Assembly: GCF_030269445.1 (NCBI RefSeq)
Contig: NZ_BSTJ01000012.1
Span: 124,001 to 188,000, forward strand
Length of the DNA: 64,000 nt
Direction: 5' to 3'
Source: Actinoallomurus iriomotensis
GTDB taxonomy: Bacteria > Actinomycetota > Actinomycetes > Streptosporangiales > Streptosporangiaceae
Shown here: positions 1 through 10,626 of the stretch, piece by piece
Numbering within the stretch: position 1 is the first letter of the stretch
Layout of the letters: every line of letters begins with the position of its first letter
The notes under the pieces: model-generated
The model's input: only the letters and a program-made list of their open reading frames with translations
Told to the model about the DNA's origin: nothing
Databases searched by the model: none
Translations under genes and position numbers: made by a program

Positions 1-260
1 CCCACCCAGAGGTAGACCACCGCGACCAGGAGGATCGGGATGGGCCGCGTCCACAGGGTCAGCGCCAGCTTGTCCCTGGTCTTCGCCGGGTCCGGGCCGG
101 GGTGCCGGGCGAGCTGGTAGTCCAGGATGCCGTGCCGGAACAGCAGGGTGAGCCCCGCGAACACGATGCTGAGCGCGAGGTTGGCGAACAGCAGGATGAG
201 TACGAGGCGTACCGCTCGTGCGTGCGGCCGCCCGGTCGGCGGATTGCCCGATGGCGTCAT
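1..260 (-). CDS. membrane protein, 3' end cut by window edge
   Basis: An open frame starts at ATG 260 on the minus strand and runs off the left edge, giving 86 visible residues. After a short polar N-terminus there is a hydrophobic segment (roughly residues 17-40), then a charged stretch containing a HPGPDPAKTRDKLA motif. A second hydrophobic segment begins at about residue 72, just before the edge. The gene lies upstream of the response regulator and on the same strand. I do not recognise the family, and the function is unknown. The reading frame is plausible because membrane segments and codon use continue to the edge. Confidence 0.55.
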   Translation of the reverse strand, partial: MTPSGNPPTGRPHARAVRLVLILLFANLALSIVFAGLTLLFRHGILDYQLARHPGPDPAKTRDKLALTLWTRPIPILLVAVVYLWV

Positions 261-328
261 GCCGTCGACGGTAGGAAAAGAGCCGGTTCCTCCGCCTCGG
301 TCCGCCGTCTGGTCTTGCGGGTACGACG

Positions 329-997
329 TCAGACGGAGGGGCGGGGGCGTACCAGTCCGAGGTCGTAGGCGGCCACCACCGCGTGCACGCGGTCGGGGAC
401 GTTCAGCTTACGCAGGATCGCCGACACGTGGGTCTTGACGGTCGCCTCGGTCACCACCAGCCGCCGGGCGATCTCGGCGTTCGACGCGGCCCGCGCCACC
501 AGGGTGAGGACCTCCAGCTCACGGTCGGTGAGTTCGGCCAGCTCGGCGGGGCGCACCACCTGGTCGTCGGCGAGGGTCGGCACGAAGCGGTCGAGGAGGC
601 GACGGGTGACGGTGGGGGCGAGCAGCGCCTCGCCGCTCGCGACCACGCGGATCGCGTCGGCCAGTTCGTTCGGGCGTACGTCCTTGAGCAAAAATCCGCT
701 GGCGCCCGCGCGCAGCGCCGCGTACATCGGCTCGTCGAGGTCGAACGTGGTCAGGATGATGACCTTCGGCGGGTGCTCGGCCGCCGTCAGCCGCCGCGTC
801 GCCTCGATCCCGTTGGTGCCCGGCATCCGGACGTCCATCAGCACCACGTCGGGCCGCAGCCGTTCGGCGAGCCGTACGGCCTCCTCGCCGTCCCCGGCCT
901 CGCCGACCACTTCCAGGTCGTCGCGGGTGTCGATGATCATGCAGAACCCGGCGCGTACGAGATCCTGATCGTCGGCGACCAGCACGCGGATCGTCAT
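329..997 (-). CDS. NarL/FixJ-family response regulator
   Basis: This 222-residue regulator has an N-terminal receiver domain and a C-terminal LuxR-type helix-turn-helix. The acidic pair is D9-D10, the predicted phospho-acceptor is D55 in the VLMDVRMPG motif, and the conserved lysine sits in FLLKD. The HTH occupies about residues 150-210 (ELTDREVEVL-like start, then NAEIARRL and VKTHVSAIL). It overlaps the kinase gene by four bases (ATGA), so the pair is translationally coupled and almost certainly cognate. The stimulus and target genes cannot be read from the sequence. Confidence 0.93.
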   Translation of the reverse strand: MTIRVLVADDQDLVRAGFCMIIDTRDDLEVVGEAGDGEEAVRLAERLRPDVVLMDVRMPGTNGIEATRRLTAAEHPPKVIILTTFDLDEPMYAALRAGASGFLLKDVRPNELADAIRVVASGEALLAPTVTRRLLDRFVPTLADDQVVRPAELAELTDRELEVLTLVARAASNAEIARRLVVTEATVKTHVSAILRKLNVPDRVHAVVAAYDLGLVRPRPSV

Positions 998-2154
998 GCG
1001 GGCTCCTCCAGCGGAAGGCGGGCGCAGACCCGGAACCCGCCGGCCGGCGCCGGTCCGGCCTCGACCGACCCGCCGAGCAGTGCCGCGCGCTCGCGCATGC
1101 CGGCGATGCCGTGCCCGCCGCCGAGGTCGGCGAACCTGCCGCCGCCCTTCCCGTCGTCGTGGATCTCCACCGTCAACTCTCCGTCCGCGACCCCGATGTT
1201 CACCCGCGCGGTACGAGCACGGGCGTGCCGTACGACGTTGGTGAGGGATTCCTGCACGATCCGGTACGCCGACCGTTCGACGCCCGGCGCGAGGGTCACG
1301 TCGTCCAGGCCCTCCTGCCGGATCACCACCTCCAGGCCGGCGGCGGCCAGGGGCCGGGCCAGCGCGGGCAGGTCGGCCAGCACGGGCTGCGGCTCACCCG
1401 CCGCCTCCGCGTCGAACGGTCCCGCCTCATCCAGAGTACGGACCGTACGCAGGAAGCGGCGCAGCTCGGCCAGGGCCTGCCGGCCCGAGCCCTCCAGGTC
1501 GCGTATCGCCTGCCGGGCGCGGTCCGGGCTGACGTCGAACACGTCGTCCGCCGCCGAGGCCTGGACCACCATCACCGACACCGTGTGGGCCAGGACGTCA
1601 TGCAGCTCGCGGGCGATGCGGGCCCGCTCTTCGAGGATCGCGCGCGCCGCCTCGGCCTGACGGCGGGCCGACCGCGCCCGGCCCAGCGCACCCCAGGTCC
1701 ACGCGAGCAGCGTCGCGGCCAGCCACAGCAACGCGTCGCTCCAGCGGCCGGTGACCAGGGCGATGGCGCCGGACAGCGCGATGACGACGGCCAGTATCCA
1801 CACCGAGGCGCGCGCCGGGCGCAGCCACGCGAACGTGGACACCACCACCAGCGCGACCCCCGGGCCGATCGCCGGATACATCAGCTGGATCCCGGCCCCC
1901 GCGCACAGCACCGCCGCGGTCACCACGGCCGGGCGGGAGCCCATCCACCAGATCCCGCCCGCCTGCACGACCGCCAGCCCCGCGAGCACCAGCCGCCCGG
2001 CGTCGGGGGACAGACCACGCGGCGTGAGGAAGAACAGCGGACACAGCACCGCCAGCGCGCACACCACCAGCAGCCCGCGCCGCCGGGGCGGCAACCACGC
2101 CTCGAACCGGTCCGGCACAACCACAGACCGTATCAGTGCGGCGACCCGCCGCAC
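994..2154 (-). CDS. two-component sensor histidine kinase (HisKA_3 type)
   Basis: This is a membrane sensor kinase for the adjacent NarL-type regulator. Several hydrophobic segments fill the N-terminal half. They are followed by the HisKA_3 dimerisation box ARELHDVLAH with the phospho-accepting His, and then an HATPase_c domain (N box RIVQESLTNVVRHA, G box DDGKGGG, and GHGIAGMRERA). The frame is open back to ATG 2301, but the first ~49 codons there read like non-coding sequence (Arg/His/Cys rich). I therefore place the start at GTG 2154. GTGs at 2124 and 2118 are alternatives, none has a well-spaced ribosome site, and the exact start is uncertain. Confidence 0.88.
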   Translation of the reverse strand: MRRVAALIRSVVVPDRFEAWLPPRRRGLLVVCALAVLCPLFFLTPRGLSPDAGRLVLAGLAVVQAGGIWWMGSRPAVVTAAVLCAGAGIQLMYPAIGPGVALVVVSTFAWLRPARASVWILAVVIALSGAIALVTGRWSDALLWLAATLLAWTWGALGRARSARRQAEAARAILEERARIARELHDVLAHTVSVMVVQASAADDVFDVSPDRARQAIRDLEGSGRQALAELRRFLRTVRTLDEAGPFDAEAAGEPQPVLADLPALARPLAAAGLEVVIRQEGLDDVTLAPGVERSAYRIVQESLTNVVRHARARTARVNIGVADGELTVEIHDDGKGGGRFADLGGGHGIAGMRERAALLGGSVEAGPAPAGGFRVCARLPLEEPA

Positions 2155-2329
2155 TCTCCGCCCGAAGCCGCAGCCGCAGACTGGTTGTTTTCGGGCAGAC
2201 GCGCCGGTGGCCTCATGGCGATGCTCATGCGGGGGCAACGGGTACGGCCGGGCGTACACCTCGTGAGCGCGTACACCTGCAACCAGCTGTTCACCATCCA
2301 CGGCACGGTGATGCTGCCCCTAGGCACCT

Positions 2330-2899
2330 TCACAGGGCGGGTGCCAGGCGCCGCTTGGCCGCGGAGCCGACGTGGTGGCGGGTCACCGTGGCGATCTCAT
2401 GCCAGAACGGTCGGGCGGTCAGGTACGTGCCGAGCACGGACAGAACGCCCAGGCTGACGTCCACGCTGAGCCGCCCCTGCTTCGCCCAGTAGACGTCCCG
2501 CAGGTCCAGCAGCAGGGCGAACTCATCGGTGATCAACGCGGTGCCCGCGCCGTACGCGGCGGCGACCGCGGGGTGTCCCACGGCCCGTTCGTCACCGCGA
2601 ACCGCGATCAGGCCGACGCCCGCGAGCGTGGCGATGCCGAGGTTGTAGTGGTGCAGATGCTGGCCGCCCGTCGAGATGTTCCCCCAGGGCAGCCACCCGC
2701 CCCGGATGCCGTGGGTGATCAACCGTACGGCGCCCCAGGTGGTGCCGAAGGAGATCCACATCGCCAGGAGAGACCGCTTCGTGGGGGTGAGGTGCTGATC
2801 CGCCGACTCGCGCCAGCGCTCGACGAGGGGTGGCCGGCGCCGGCCCGGTTCCGCGCCTGGGTCCGGGGCGCGCTGCGATGACTGGGTCTTTGTTCCCAT
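2330..2899 (-). CDS. integral membrane protein with GGQHLHHYNLGI motif
   Basis: This 189-residue protein has a polar N-terminus of about 40 residues followed by four or so hydrophobic segments. It carries a conspicuous GGQHLHHYNLGI motif and an acidic DEFALLLDLRDVYW stretch. The His and acidic residues next to membrane helices suggest metal or cofactor contact, but no function is established. I chose ATG 2899 because GGGAGG lies five bases upstream; GTG 2905 is also in frame. The pattern resembles a family of actinobacterial hypothetical membrane proteins. It stands alone between the kinase and the sigma-factor operon. Confidence 0.75.
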   Translation of the reverse strand: MGTKTQSSQRAPDPGAEPGRRRPPLVERWRESADQHLTPTKRSLLAMWISFGTTWGAVRLITHGIRGGWLPWGNISTGGQHLHHYNLGIATLAGVGLIAVRGDERAVGHPAVAAAYGAGTALITDEFALLLDLRDVYWAKQGRLSVDVSLGVLSVLGTYLTARPFWHEIATVTRHHVGSAAKRRLAPAL

Positions 2900-3101
2900 G
2901 GTCACCTCCCACCTGCCGGTCCGCAGGCCTGCCGCGCCTGCTCACCGCTCCTACTACTCCGATGGTAGACACGCGGTGGCGACGAGGGCGCTGCCGGGCG
3001 GTGGGACGTCCGGCCGCATCGAAGCCGACCTCGACGAACGCCGCGCTCGCCTACATCCACTCCTTCACCGCCTGATGTGACGCGGTGGTGCGCCGGATGA
3101 C

Positions 3102-3623
3102 TCAGCCGGTCGGCGCTTTCTGGGCGTTGCCCTTCGCCTTGCCCTTCGGTGTGTTGCCGGGGTGCGGTTTGTTCTTCTGAGCCTGTGTCGGCTGCGAATG
3201 GGCATGCGCGGGCCGTGGGGTCGATCGCTTCGCGGTCCGGCGTACGAACCTCTTCGGGCCTTCGTGGGTCAGGAACGTCTTGGACGTGTCCGGCGTCCTG
3301 GCGTGGTGGGACCGTTTGTCTTCCGGCGAGCGGGCGAGGTGGTGCGCGGTGGCGGCCATGGCGACGCCGCCGGTGAGGAGGAGTAGGAGTCCGATCAGGG
3401 CCGCTTTGACGCTGATCAGGGCGGGGACCCGTCGTCTGCGCCGTCCCCGGCGGTCGGCGCGGGCCGCGCGATACGCGGCGAGGGCCGCCTGTTCGCCCTC
3501 GGCCCGTACCGTTTCCGGAAGGGCTGAGGCGGCGGCGAGCAGCCGGGCGAGGCGGGGTGGGCCGGTGGGTTCTCCGCGGATCATTCGTTCGGCGGTGTCG
3601 AGATCGAGGCCGGGATCGTTCAT
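3102..3623 (-). CDS. single-pass membrane protein coupled to ECF sigma factor (putative anti-sigma or accessory protein)
   Basis: This 173-residue protein has a cytoplasmic N-terminal helical part, an Arg-rich stretch, one transmembrane helix (about residues 66-90) and a long Lys/His/Pro-rich exterior tail. Its ATG overlaps the sigma-factor stop codon (ATGA at 3620-3623), so the two are co-translated. ECF sigma factors are usually followed by their membrane regulator. This protein lacks a recognisable zinc-binding HxxxCxxC anti-sigma motif, so the anti-sigma role is inferred from position and topology only. The tail, with many KGKAKGN-like residues, may contact cell wall polymers. Confidence 0.75.
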   Translation of the reverse strand: MNDPGLDLDTAERMIRGEPTGPPRLARLLAAASALPETVRAEGEQAALAAYRAARADRRGRRRRRVPALISVKAALIGLLLLLTGGVAMAATAHHLARSPEDKRSHHARTPDTSKTFLTHEGPKRFVRRTAKRSTPRPAHAHSQPTQAQKNKPHPGNTPKGKAKGNAQKAPTG

Positions 3624-4189
3624 CGCGGGAGCTCCAGGTCATGGATGAGCTGCTCGAGGCGGCGCAGTCCGCGGTGGGCGGCGGTGCGTACGGCGCCGGG
3701 GCGTTTGCCGAGGATCTTGGCGACGGCCTTGGCGTCCAGGCCGACGACGACGCGCAGGATGATGATCTCCGCCTGGTCGTGGGGCAGGCGCGCGATGAAC
3801 GCGAGGGCGGCCTCGGTGGACAGTGAGTCCAGGGCCGTCGTCTCGGTGTCCTCGGGTGCGGTCTGTTCGGGGAGCTCGTCGACGGGGGTCTGCGACACGG
3901 GGCGGCGCTTGCGGTGGCGGAGGTGGTCGAGCGCGCGGTGGCGCGCGATGGTCGCGGTCCAGCCACGGAAGCCGTTGATGTCACCGTCGAAGGTGGCGAG
4001 GTCACGTGCGATGTGGAGCCATGCCTCGGAGGTGACGTCTTCGGCGTCGTCGCCGACCAGCGTCCGTACGTAGCGCAGCAGCCGGGGGTGGATCTGCCGG
4101 TACAGGACGCGGAACGCGTCTTCGTCCCCGTCGAGGGCGGCCCGCAGGACGGTGTCGGCCCCCTGCGCGCCGGTTGCATGGGAAGGCAT
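3620..4189 (-). CDS. ECF RNA polymerase sigma factor
   Basis: This 189-residue protein carries sigma-70 region 2 (about residues 20-90, with DEDAFRVLYRQIHPRLLRYV and FRGWTATIARHRALDHLR). It also carries region 4.2 (about 125-180, ending LGKRPGAVRTAAHRGLRRL). It recruits RNA polymerase core to a dedicated promoter set. It precedes and overlaps its membrane partner. The same frame remains open upstream, but the sequence there belongs to the amidase in another frame. ATG 4189 gives the usual ECF N-terminus, though no strong ribosome site precedes it. The neighbouring secreted amidase suggests, but does not prove, an envelope-related regulon. Confidence 0.9.
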   Translation of the reverse strand: MPSHATGAQGADTVLRAALDGDEDAFRVLYRQIHPRLLRYVRTLVGDDAEDVTSEAWLHIARDLATFDGDINGFRGWTATIARHRALDHLRHRKRRPVSQTPVDELPEQTAPEDTETTALDSLSTEAALAFIARLPHDQAEIIILRVVVGLDAKAVAKILGKRPGAVRTAAHRGLRRLEQLIHDLELPR

Positions 4190-4278
4190 GTGTGCGCCGG
4201 ATGTGCGTCTGGGCGGGACGTGGGGCCTCATCCGGTGATCGAGCACTGGATGAGGCTCCACGTCGGGGTTGTCAGGGC

Positions 4279-6486
4279 TCAGCCGACGTAGGCGAGGCCG
4301 TCGAGGGCGATCGTGGGCCGTCCTGAGGTGCCGGCGACCTTGATCTTGATGGTGTGGCGGGTGCTGGTGCTCCAGGTCCTGGTCCACTGGATCTGCCGGT
4401 AGAGGCTGGAGGACGCCCGGGTGTCGACGGTGGCCGCGTAGGCGCCGTCGACGTAGACGTAGAGCTTCCCGGAGCTCGTCGTGCGCTTGTCGATGAGGCC
4501 GACCGAGCGGGCGGTGACGGTCCAGGAGGCGGTCGCTCCCTTGGCGCTGGAGTACAGGCCGCTGCCGCCGAGGTAATGGCTGTTGGCGGTCGTCTTCCAC
4601 GTTCCCGTACGGCTGGAGGAGCCGTCGGACCGGAGCGCGGCCGTACGCTTCACCGCGCTGGTGGCGGTGTTGCCGGCCGCGTCGGCGGCGGTCAGCGACC
4701 AGGTGGTGGAGGCCGACGGCTTGGCGTAGGCGGACCAGCTCGTGGTCGTCGTGCCGAACGTCGCGGCCGACGGGGACGTGGCCTTGACCGACTGAAGCAG
4801 CCGGTCGTCGGTGACCTTCCACTTGAGGCTGACGGGGAGCTTGGTCGTGCTGACGGTGCCGGTCCGTACGGACAGCGCGGCCGGGCTGCCGAAGGTGGGC
4901 TTGGCCGTGTCGGCGACGACCGGGAAGGCCGGGGATTTCGTGGTCGTGCCGTCCATGTTGTCGGCGACCAGCTGCAGCTGGTGGGTTCCGGCGCGCAGCG
5001 TGGTGGTGACGGAGAGGGCGGTGGCGGCGGGTTCGGCGATCGTGGTGCCGTTGTCGAGCAGGTGGTAGCCGGATACGGCGCCGGGACGCCAGCCGAGGGT
5101 GACCGTGCCCTTGGTGTAGTAGGTGGTGTTCACCTTCGTCGCGCCGGTGAGCGAGGCGGCGGACAGGTCGGCGGGTGTCGTCCACTGGGCCGCGGCGGTC
5201 CGGATGGCGCCGAGCCTGGCGTACAGCAGTGATCCGGGGCATGCGGTGCTGTTGGCGTCGCGGTGCCCGGAGATCGTCTTGAAGGTGACCGCGGACTCGT
5301 ACGGGAAGTTGCCGTCCTTGACGCCTTCGGTGAGCGTCGTGGCGCCGGTCGGGTCGCCGCCGCTGAGGCCGAGTTTCCACGCGGCGACCTTGGCCACGGT
5401 GTCGAGGGCGGCCTGCGGCGGGGCCACGTCGGTGAAGGTGCCCAGGACGGCCACACCGGCCGAGTCGGTGTTGAACCCGTAGGCGTGCGCGCCGATCACC
5501 GGCCGGTCGACTCCGCCCGAACGGCCCTCGAACAGGGTGCCGCACCTGTCGACGAGGAAGTTGTAACCGATGTCGTTCCAGCCGTTGGTCTTCACGTGGT
5601 AAAGGAAGATCGAGCGGACCACTGCGGCCGAGTCGGCGCAGGAGTAGTCGTTGCCGGTGTCCGTGTGATGGACGAAGACGGCCTTCACTTTCTGCCCGTA
5701 GGCGTTCGGTGTCGGGACCAGCGACTCGTCGGCGCCCCAGGCCGCGCGGGCGACGATGTCGGGGCGGGGTGCGGTGCTCGTCGTCGGGGCCGGCGAGGCG
5801 GAGTCCGAGGGCGTGGGCGAGCCGGTGGGGCTCGCCGATGACGGCGTCGCGGTGGGAGAGTCCGCCGGCGACGTGGTCGGGCTGTCCGTGGGGGTCGCGA
5901 CGGGGGAGTCAGCCGGCGCGGACGGGTCGGGACTCGTCACGTCGGCGGCCAGGGCGACCCGTGCGGCCTGATGGCCGGCGGCGTGGACGGGCCGGCGTCG
6001 TCTGCTGCCGGGATCGATCAGCACGGCACGCAGCCCCGGCGGCAGGGCGCGGTGCCCGGTCACGCGTACGTCGACGCCGTTGGAGGGGCCGGTCCACAGC
6101 GGTGCCGTGGCGCCCTGCCGCGAGTGCTCACCGCGGGTGCCGTCGGGTAGGTCGTCGCCCTGGACGGCGACCGGTCGCCAGGCGGACCACGCACCGGTCG
6201 CGACACTGCGCGTGCGCACCTTGACGGTGCCGCTCACCCGAGCGTCCGGCCTGTTCCAGGCCACACCGACCATGCTGAACACCGGCGTCGACTGCGCCGG
6301 AGCGCCGGCCGAGGTGCCGGTGGTACGGAGCTTGATGGTGTGCACCCGCCCATCGATCGCACCGACCGCCGCCGCGGCGGGCCGTCGCGACGCCGTACCG
6401 TTCCACACGACGGCCGCACCGGCGCCCGCCGCACCGAGAACGACCGTGACGATGATCGCTGTGCGTCTTCGCACGCGAACCTTCAT
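4279..6486 (-). CDS. secreted PGRP-type N-acetylmuramoyl-L-alanine amidase with C-terminal Ig-like region
   Basis: This 735-residue exported protein has an Arg-rich N-terminus and one hydrophobic segment, then a Ser/Thr/Pro-rich linker of repeated SPTDSPT-like units. The peptidoglycan-recognition/amidase_2 domain follows (about residues 235-430). Zinc-ligand candidates are visible in VFVHHTDTGNDY and in ISGHRDANSTACPG, and the GWNDIGYNFLVD motif is typical of actinobacterial PGRP amidases. The C-terminal ~300 residues look like two Ig-like domains plus a wall or carbohydrate-binding segment. ATG 6486 is preceded by GGAGG at good spacing. It likely cleaves the amide bond between muramic acid and the stem peptide. 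Confidence 0.9.
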   Translation of the reverse strand: MKVRVRRRTAIIVTVVLGAAGAGAAVVWNGTASRRPAAAAVGAIDGRVHTIKLRTTGTSAGAPAQSTPVFSMVGVAWNRPDARVSGTVKVRTRSVATGAWSAWRPVAVQGDDLPDGTRGEHSRQGATAPLWTGPSNGVDVRVTGHRALPPGLRAVLIDPGSRRRRPVHAAGHQAARVALAADVTSPDPSAPADSPVATPTDSPTTSPADSPTATPSSASPTGSPTPSDSASPAPTTSTAPRPDIVARAAWGADESLVPTPNAYGQKVKAVFVHHTDTGNDYSCADSAAVVRSIFLYHVKTNGWNDIGYNFLVDRCGTLFEGRSGGVDRPVIGAHAYGFNTDSAGVAVLGTFTDVAPPQAALDTVAKVAAWKLGLSGGDPTGATTLTEGVKDGNFPYESAVTFKTISGHRDANSTACPGSLLYARLGAIRTAAAQWTTPADLSAASLTGATKVNTTYYTKGTVTLGWRPGAVSGYHLLDNGTTIAEPAATALSVTTTLRAGTHQLQLVADNMDGTTTKSPAFPVVADTAKPTFGSPAALSVRTGTVSTTKLPVSLKWKVTDDRLLQSVKATSPSAATFGTTTTSWSAYAKPSASTTWSLTAADAAGNTATSAVKRTAALRSDGSSSRTGTWKTTANSHYLGGSGLYSSAKGATASWTVTARSVGLIDKRTTSSGKLYVYVDGAYAATVDTRASSSLYRQIQWTRTWSTSTRHTIKIKVAGTSGRPTIALDGLAYVG

Positions 6487-6591
6487 TGAGCCTCCAGGAC
6501 GAGATCGCAGCAAGAACTACAAGCGCCGCGGAGGCGGACCGCGTTACCGGCGGGCGAGGAGACGGCCGGCACCGTGGCGAGACGAGCCCGA

Positions 6592-8571
<1,980 letters not shown>

Positions 8572-8627
8572 CGGCAGTCCTTCGTCAGCGCCACCGGACG
8601 TCGTTCGTCTCCTCCACCGTACAGGAA

Positions 8628-8649
8628 CACATGAACAACTCTTCATGTG
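8628..8649. promoter_or_regulatory. ArsR/SmtB-family operator in the nmtR/ctpJ intergenic region
   Basis: A perfect 8-bp inverted repeat, CACATGAA and TTCATGTG separated by six bases (CAACTC), lies between the divergent pump and repressor genes. It fits the known TGAA-N6-TTCA pattern of SmtB/NmtR-family operators. It lies just upstream of a TAGGAT -10 box (8667-8672) of nmtR, so bound repressor would cover the -35 region. Confidence 0.85.
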
Positions 8650-8666
8650 CTCATGGCCGCCCGGCG

Positions 8667-8679
8667 TAGGATGAGGCAA
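8667..8679 (+). promoter_or_regulatory. -10 box of nmtR, leaderless type
   Basis: TAGGAT at 8667-8672 ends six bases before the ATG at 8679, and no Shine-Dalgarno is present. This spacing predicts transcription starting at or next to the A of the start codon. Confidence 0.55.
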
Positions 8680-9065
8680 TGGGTCACGGAGCCGCGCCGG
8701 CCGCCAACGATGTTCCGCGTACGCGTCTGGATCAGGCCAGTGCCGTCAAGGTGGCCACCACGCTCCAGGCGCTGGCCACTCCTTCGCGGCTGCTGATACT
8801 CGCCCGGCTCCGCGACGGCTCACTCGCGGCCACGGAACTGGCCGCCGAGGTGGGCATGGAGCAATCCGCCTGCTCCCACCAACTCCGCCTGCTGCGCAAC
8901 CTTGGTCTCGTCGTCGGTGAGCGCCGCGGCCGTTCCGTGGTTTATTCGCTGTACGACGACCATGTCGCCGAACTGCTGGACCAGGCGCTGTACCACGTGG
9001 AGCACCTGCGAATCGGTCTCCCCGACGCTTCTGTGAGGCCGGGCGGCGAAGCGGCGGCCCGCTAG
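8679..9065 (+). CDS. nmtR: NmtR-like Ni/Co-sensing ArsR-family repressor
   Basis: This 128-residue winged-helix repressor begins MGHG. In mycobacterial NmtR that N-terminus supplies metal ligands (free amine of Gly2 and His3). The alpha5 metal site is complete: D93, H95, H106 and H109 form the DxHx10HxxH pattern. The DNA-reading helix is MEQSACSHQLRLLRNLGL. From memory the protein aligns almost end to end with M. tuberculosis NmtR. Metal binding should release it from the operator at 8628-8649 and derepress the divergent P1B-4 pump and itself. The metal choice of Ni/Co rather than Zn is inferred from the ligand set. Confidence 0.9.
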   Translation: MGHGAAPAANDVPRTRLDQASAVKVATTLQALATPSRLLILARLRDGSLAATELAAEVGMEQSACSHQLRLLRNLGLVVGERRGRSVVYSLYDDHVAELLDQALYHVEHLRIGLPDASVRPGGEAAAR

Positions 9066-10075
9066 CGCCGTGCGTCGGGGCGGTGTACGGGTCCGTGCGA
9101 CTCGTCGCAGTGTTCTGCCGCCATCTCGCCCGCGTTCGTGATCGACGGCAGAGAGTCGGGTACGTGGTCGACCTGAAGCGTCGTGTGAGTGATCTTGTAT
9201 TCCGCGGCCAGCACGCTTTCGAGGTCGGCGCGTACGGCGTGGCAGTCCTCGCCCGGGGCGACCAGGACGTGCGCCGAGGCGGCGGCCATGCCCGAGGTGA
9301 TCTGCCATATGTGCAGGTCGTGTATCTGGGACACGTTGGGGCGGTCGGCCAGGACCTGTCCGACCGCCTCGGGTGACAGCCCGGCGGGGGCGGCCTCCAG
9401 GAAGATGCGTCCGGATTCGTGTACCAGCCCGACCCCGGCCTTGAGCATCAGGGCCACGACGATGAGTGAGGCGATGGCGTCCGCACGGGCGAAGCCGGTG
9501 AGCACCATGATCAGGCCGGCCACCGCGGTGGCGATGAAGGCGTACAGATCGGTGAGTATGTGCTGGAAGGCGCCTTCGACGTTGAGGCTGGACCGGTTGG
9601 CCTTGCTGATCAACCAGGTGGCGGCGACGTTGATGACGATGCCGACCAGCGCGGTGCCCAGCACCAACCCGCCGGTGACCTCGGGCGGCGAGACGAGCCG
9701 GCGGATCGCCTCATATCCGAGCCACACCGACAGCACCAGCAACGACAGCCCGTTCGCCTGGGCCGAGAGGATCTCCGCGCGCTGGAGGCCATAGGTGTAG
9801 CCGCCCCGGGGTGGTTTGGCGGCGAGCCGCATGGCCACCAGCGCCAGCACGATCGAGGCCGCGTCGGTCAGCATGTGGGCGGCATCGGAGATCAATGCCA
9901 GCGAACTCGCCAGGATGCCGACGACGACCTCGCCGGCCATGAACGCGACGATCAGCGAGAGCGCGCCGGTGAGATGGCGCTTGTCGGCATCCGCGCTCAC
10001 GCCGTGGGAATGGCCCGCATGGCCACCGCCTTCTCCGTGGCCGTCTTCGTCCTTGTGATCGTGGGCGCTACTCAT
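9062..10075 (-). CDS. CzcD/ZitB-like cation diffusion facilitator (Zn/Cd/Co exporter)
   Basis: This 337-residue CDF protein starts with a His/Asp-rich tail (AHDHKDEDGHGEGGGHAGHSHG), which is common in zinc exporters. Six membrane helices follow. The transport site is split between helix 2 (ISDAAHMLTDA) and helix 5 (HILTDLYAF). A cytoplasmic ferredoxin-like metal domain (from IHDLHIWQI onward) closes the protein. ATG 10075 lies inside the end of the upstream sensor gene (8-base overlap), so the two are coupled. Its last four bases overlap nmtR on the other strand. Expression is presumably derepressed when the SmtB-like sensor binds metal. Confidence 0.92.
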   Translation of the reverse strand: MSSAHDHKDEDGHGEGGGHAGHSHGVSADADKRHLTGALSLIVAFMAGEVVVGILASSLALISDAAHMLTDAASIVLALVAMRLAAKPPRGGYTYGLQRAEILSAQANGLSLLVLSVWLGYEAIRRLVSPPEVTGGLVLGTALVGIVINVAATWLISKANRSSLNVEGAFQHILTDLYAFIATAVAGLIMVLTGFARADAIASLIVVALMLKAGVGLVHESGRIFLEAAPAGLSPEAVGQVLADRPNVSQIHDLHIWQITSGMAAASAHVLVAPGEDCHAVRADLESVLAAEYKITHTTLQVDHVPDSLPSITNAGEMAAEHCDESHGPVHRPDARR

Positions 10076-10511
10076 GAGCATTCTCCGGGGGAGGGGAGGC
10101 ATGTTCGGGATGAGCGGCGGCGGGCGCATGCCCGATGTGGGTGAGCGCCACATCCAGCAGCATCCGCACGTGCGCGTCGGCGAGCCGGTAGTAGGCCATC
10201 CGCCCCGCCCGGCGTACGTAGACGACCCGGTGCGCGCGTAGCAGCCGCAGATGATGAGAGACCGCCGACTCGCTCGCGCCGGAAACCGCGGCGAGGTCGC
10301 ACACGCACATTTCGCCCTCGAGCAGGGCGACCAGCAAGCGGAGCCGCGCAGGATCGGCGAGGAGACCGAAGATGTCGGCCAGTTCTGCGACGTCGTTCTC
10401 GGCGGGCATCGCCGCGGCGACGATGGCCACCCGGTCGCGGTCGACGATGCGCACGCTGCAGTCGCCCAGGCCCAGCACACTGTTCGATGCGACATCTGCA
10501 CCATCGTTCAT
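10068..10511 (-). CDS. SmtB/CadC-type ArsR-family metal sensor with two candidate metal sites
   Basis: This 147-residue winged-helix repressor has a Cys motif in helix 3 (EMCVCDL, C69 and C71), as in CadC/ArsR. It also has a complete alpha5 site, D112, H114, H125 and H128, as in SmtB/CzrA. Its C-terminus is further enriched in His (HAPAAAHPEHASPPPENAHE). The DNA-binding helix is SESAVSHHLRLLRAH. It overlaps the downstream CDF exporter gene and is its probable regulator. Which site senses which metal cannot be told from sequence. The start at ATG 10511 is the only one giving a normal family N-terminus, but no strong ribosome site is visible. Confidence 0.87.
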   Translation of the reverse strand: MNDGADVASNSVLGLGDCSVRIVDRDRVAIVAAAMPAENDVAELADIFGLLADPARLRLLVALLEGEMCVCDLAAVSGASESAVSHHLRLLRAHRVVYVRRAGRMAYYRLADAHVRMLLDVALTHIGHAPAAAHPEHASPPPENAHE

Positions 10512-10626
10512 ATGTTGCACCGTACCGCCTGCATCCCGAGTCGGCGGGGTAACCGGACGGAGTCGGGAACCAGGACGGCGCCTCGCCGGTTCCTCGCAGG
10601 TCATCCGCGCTGGCAGACTGCCGGTC

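Noticed and set aside
3620-5545. Continuous minus-strand frame of 641 codons joining the sigma factor to upstream sequence
   Set aside because: Only the last 189 codons resemble an ECF sigma factor. The upstream part is an out-of-frame shadow of the PGRP amidase gene.
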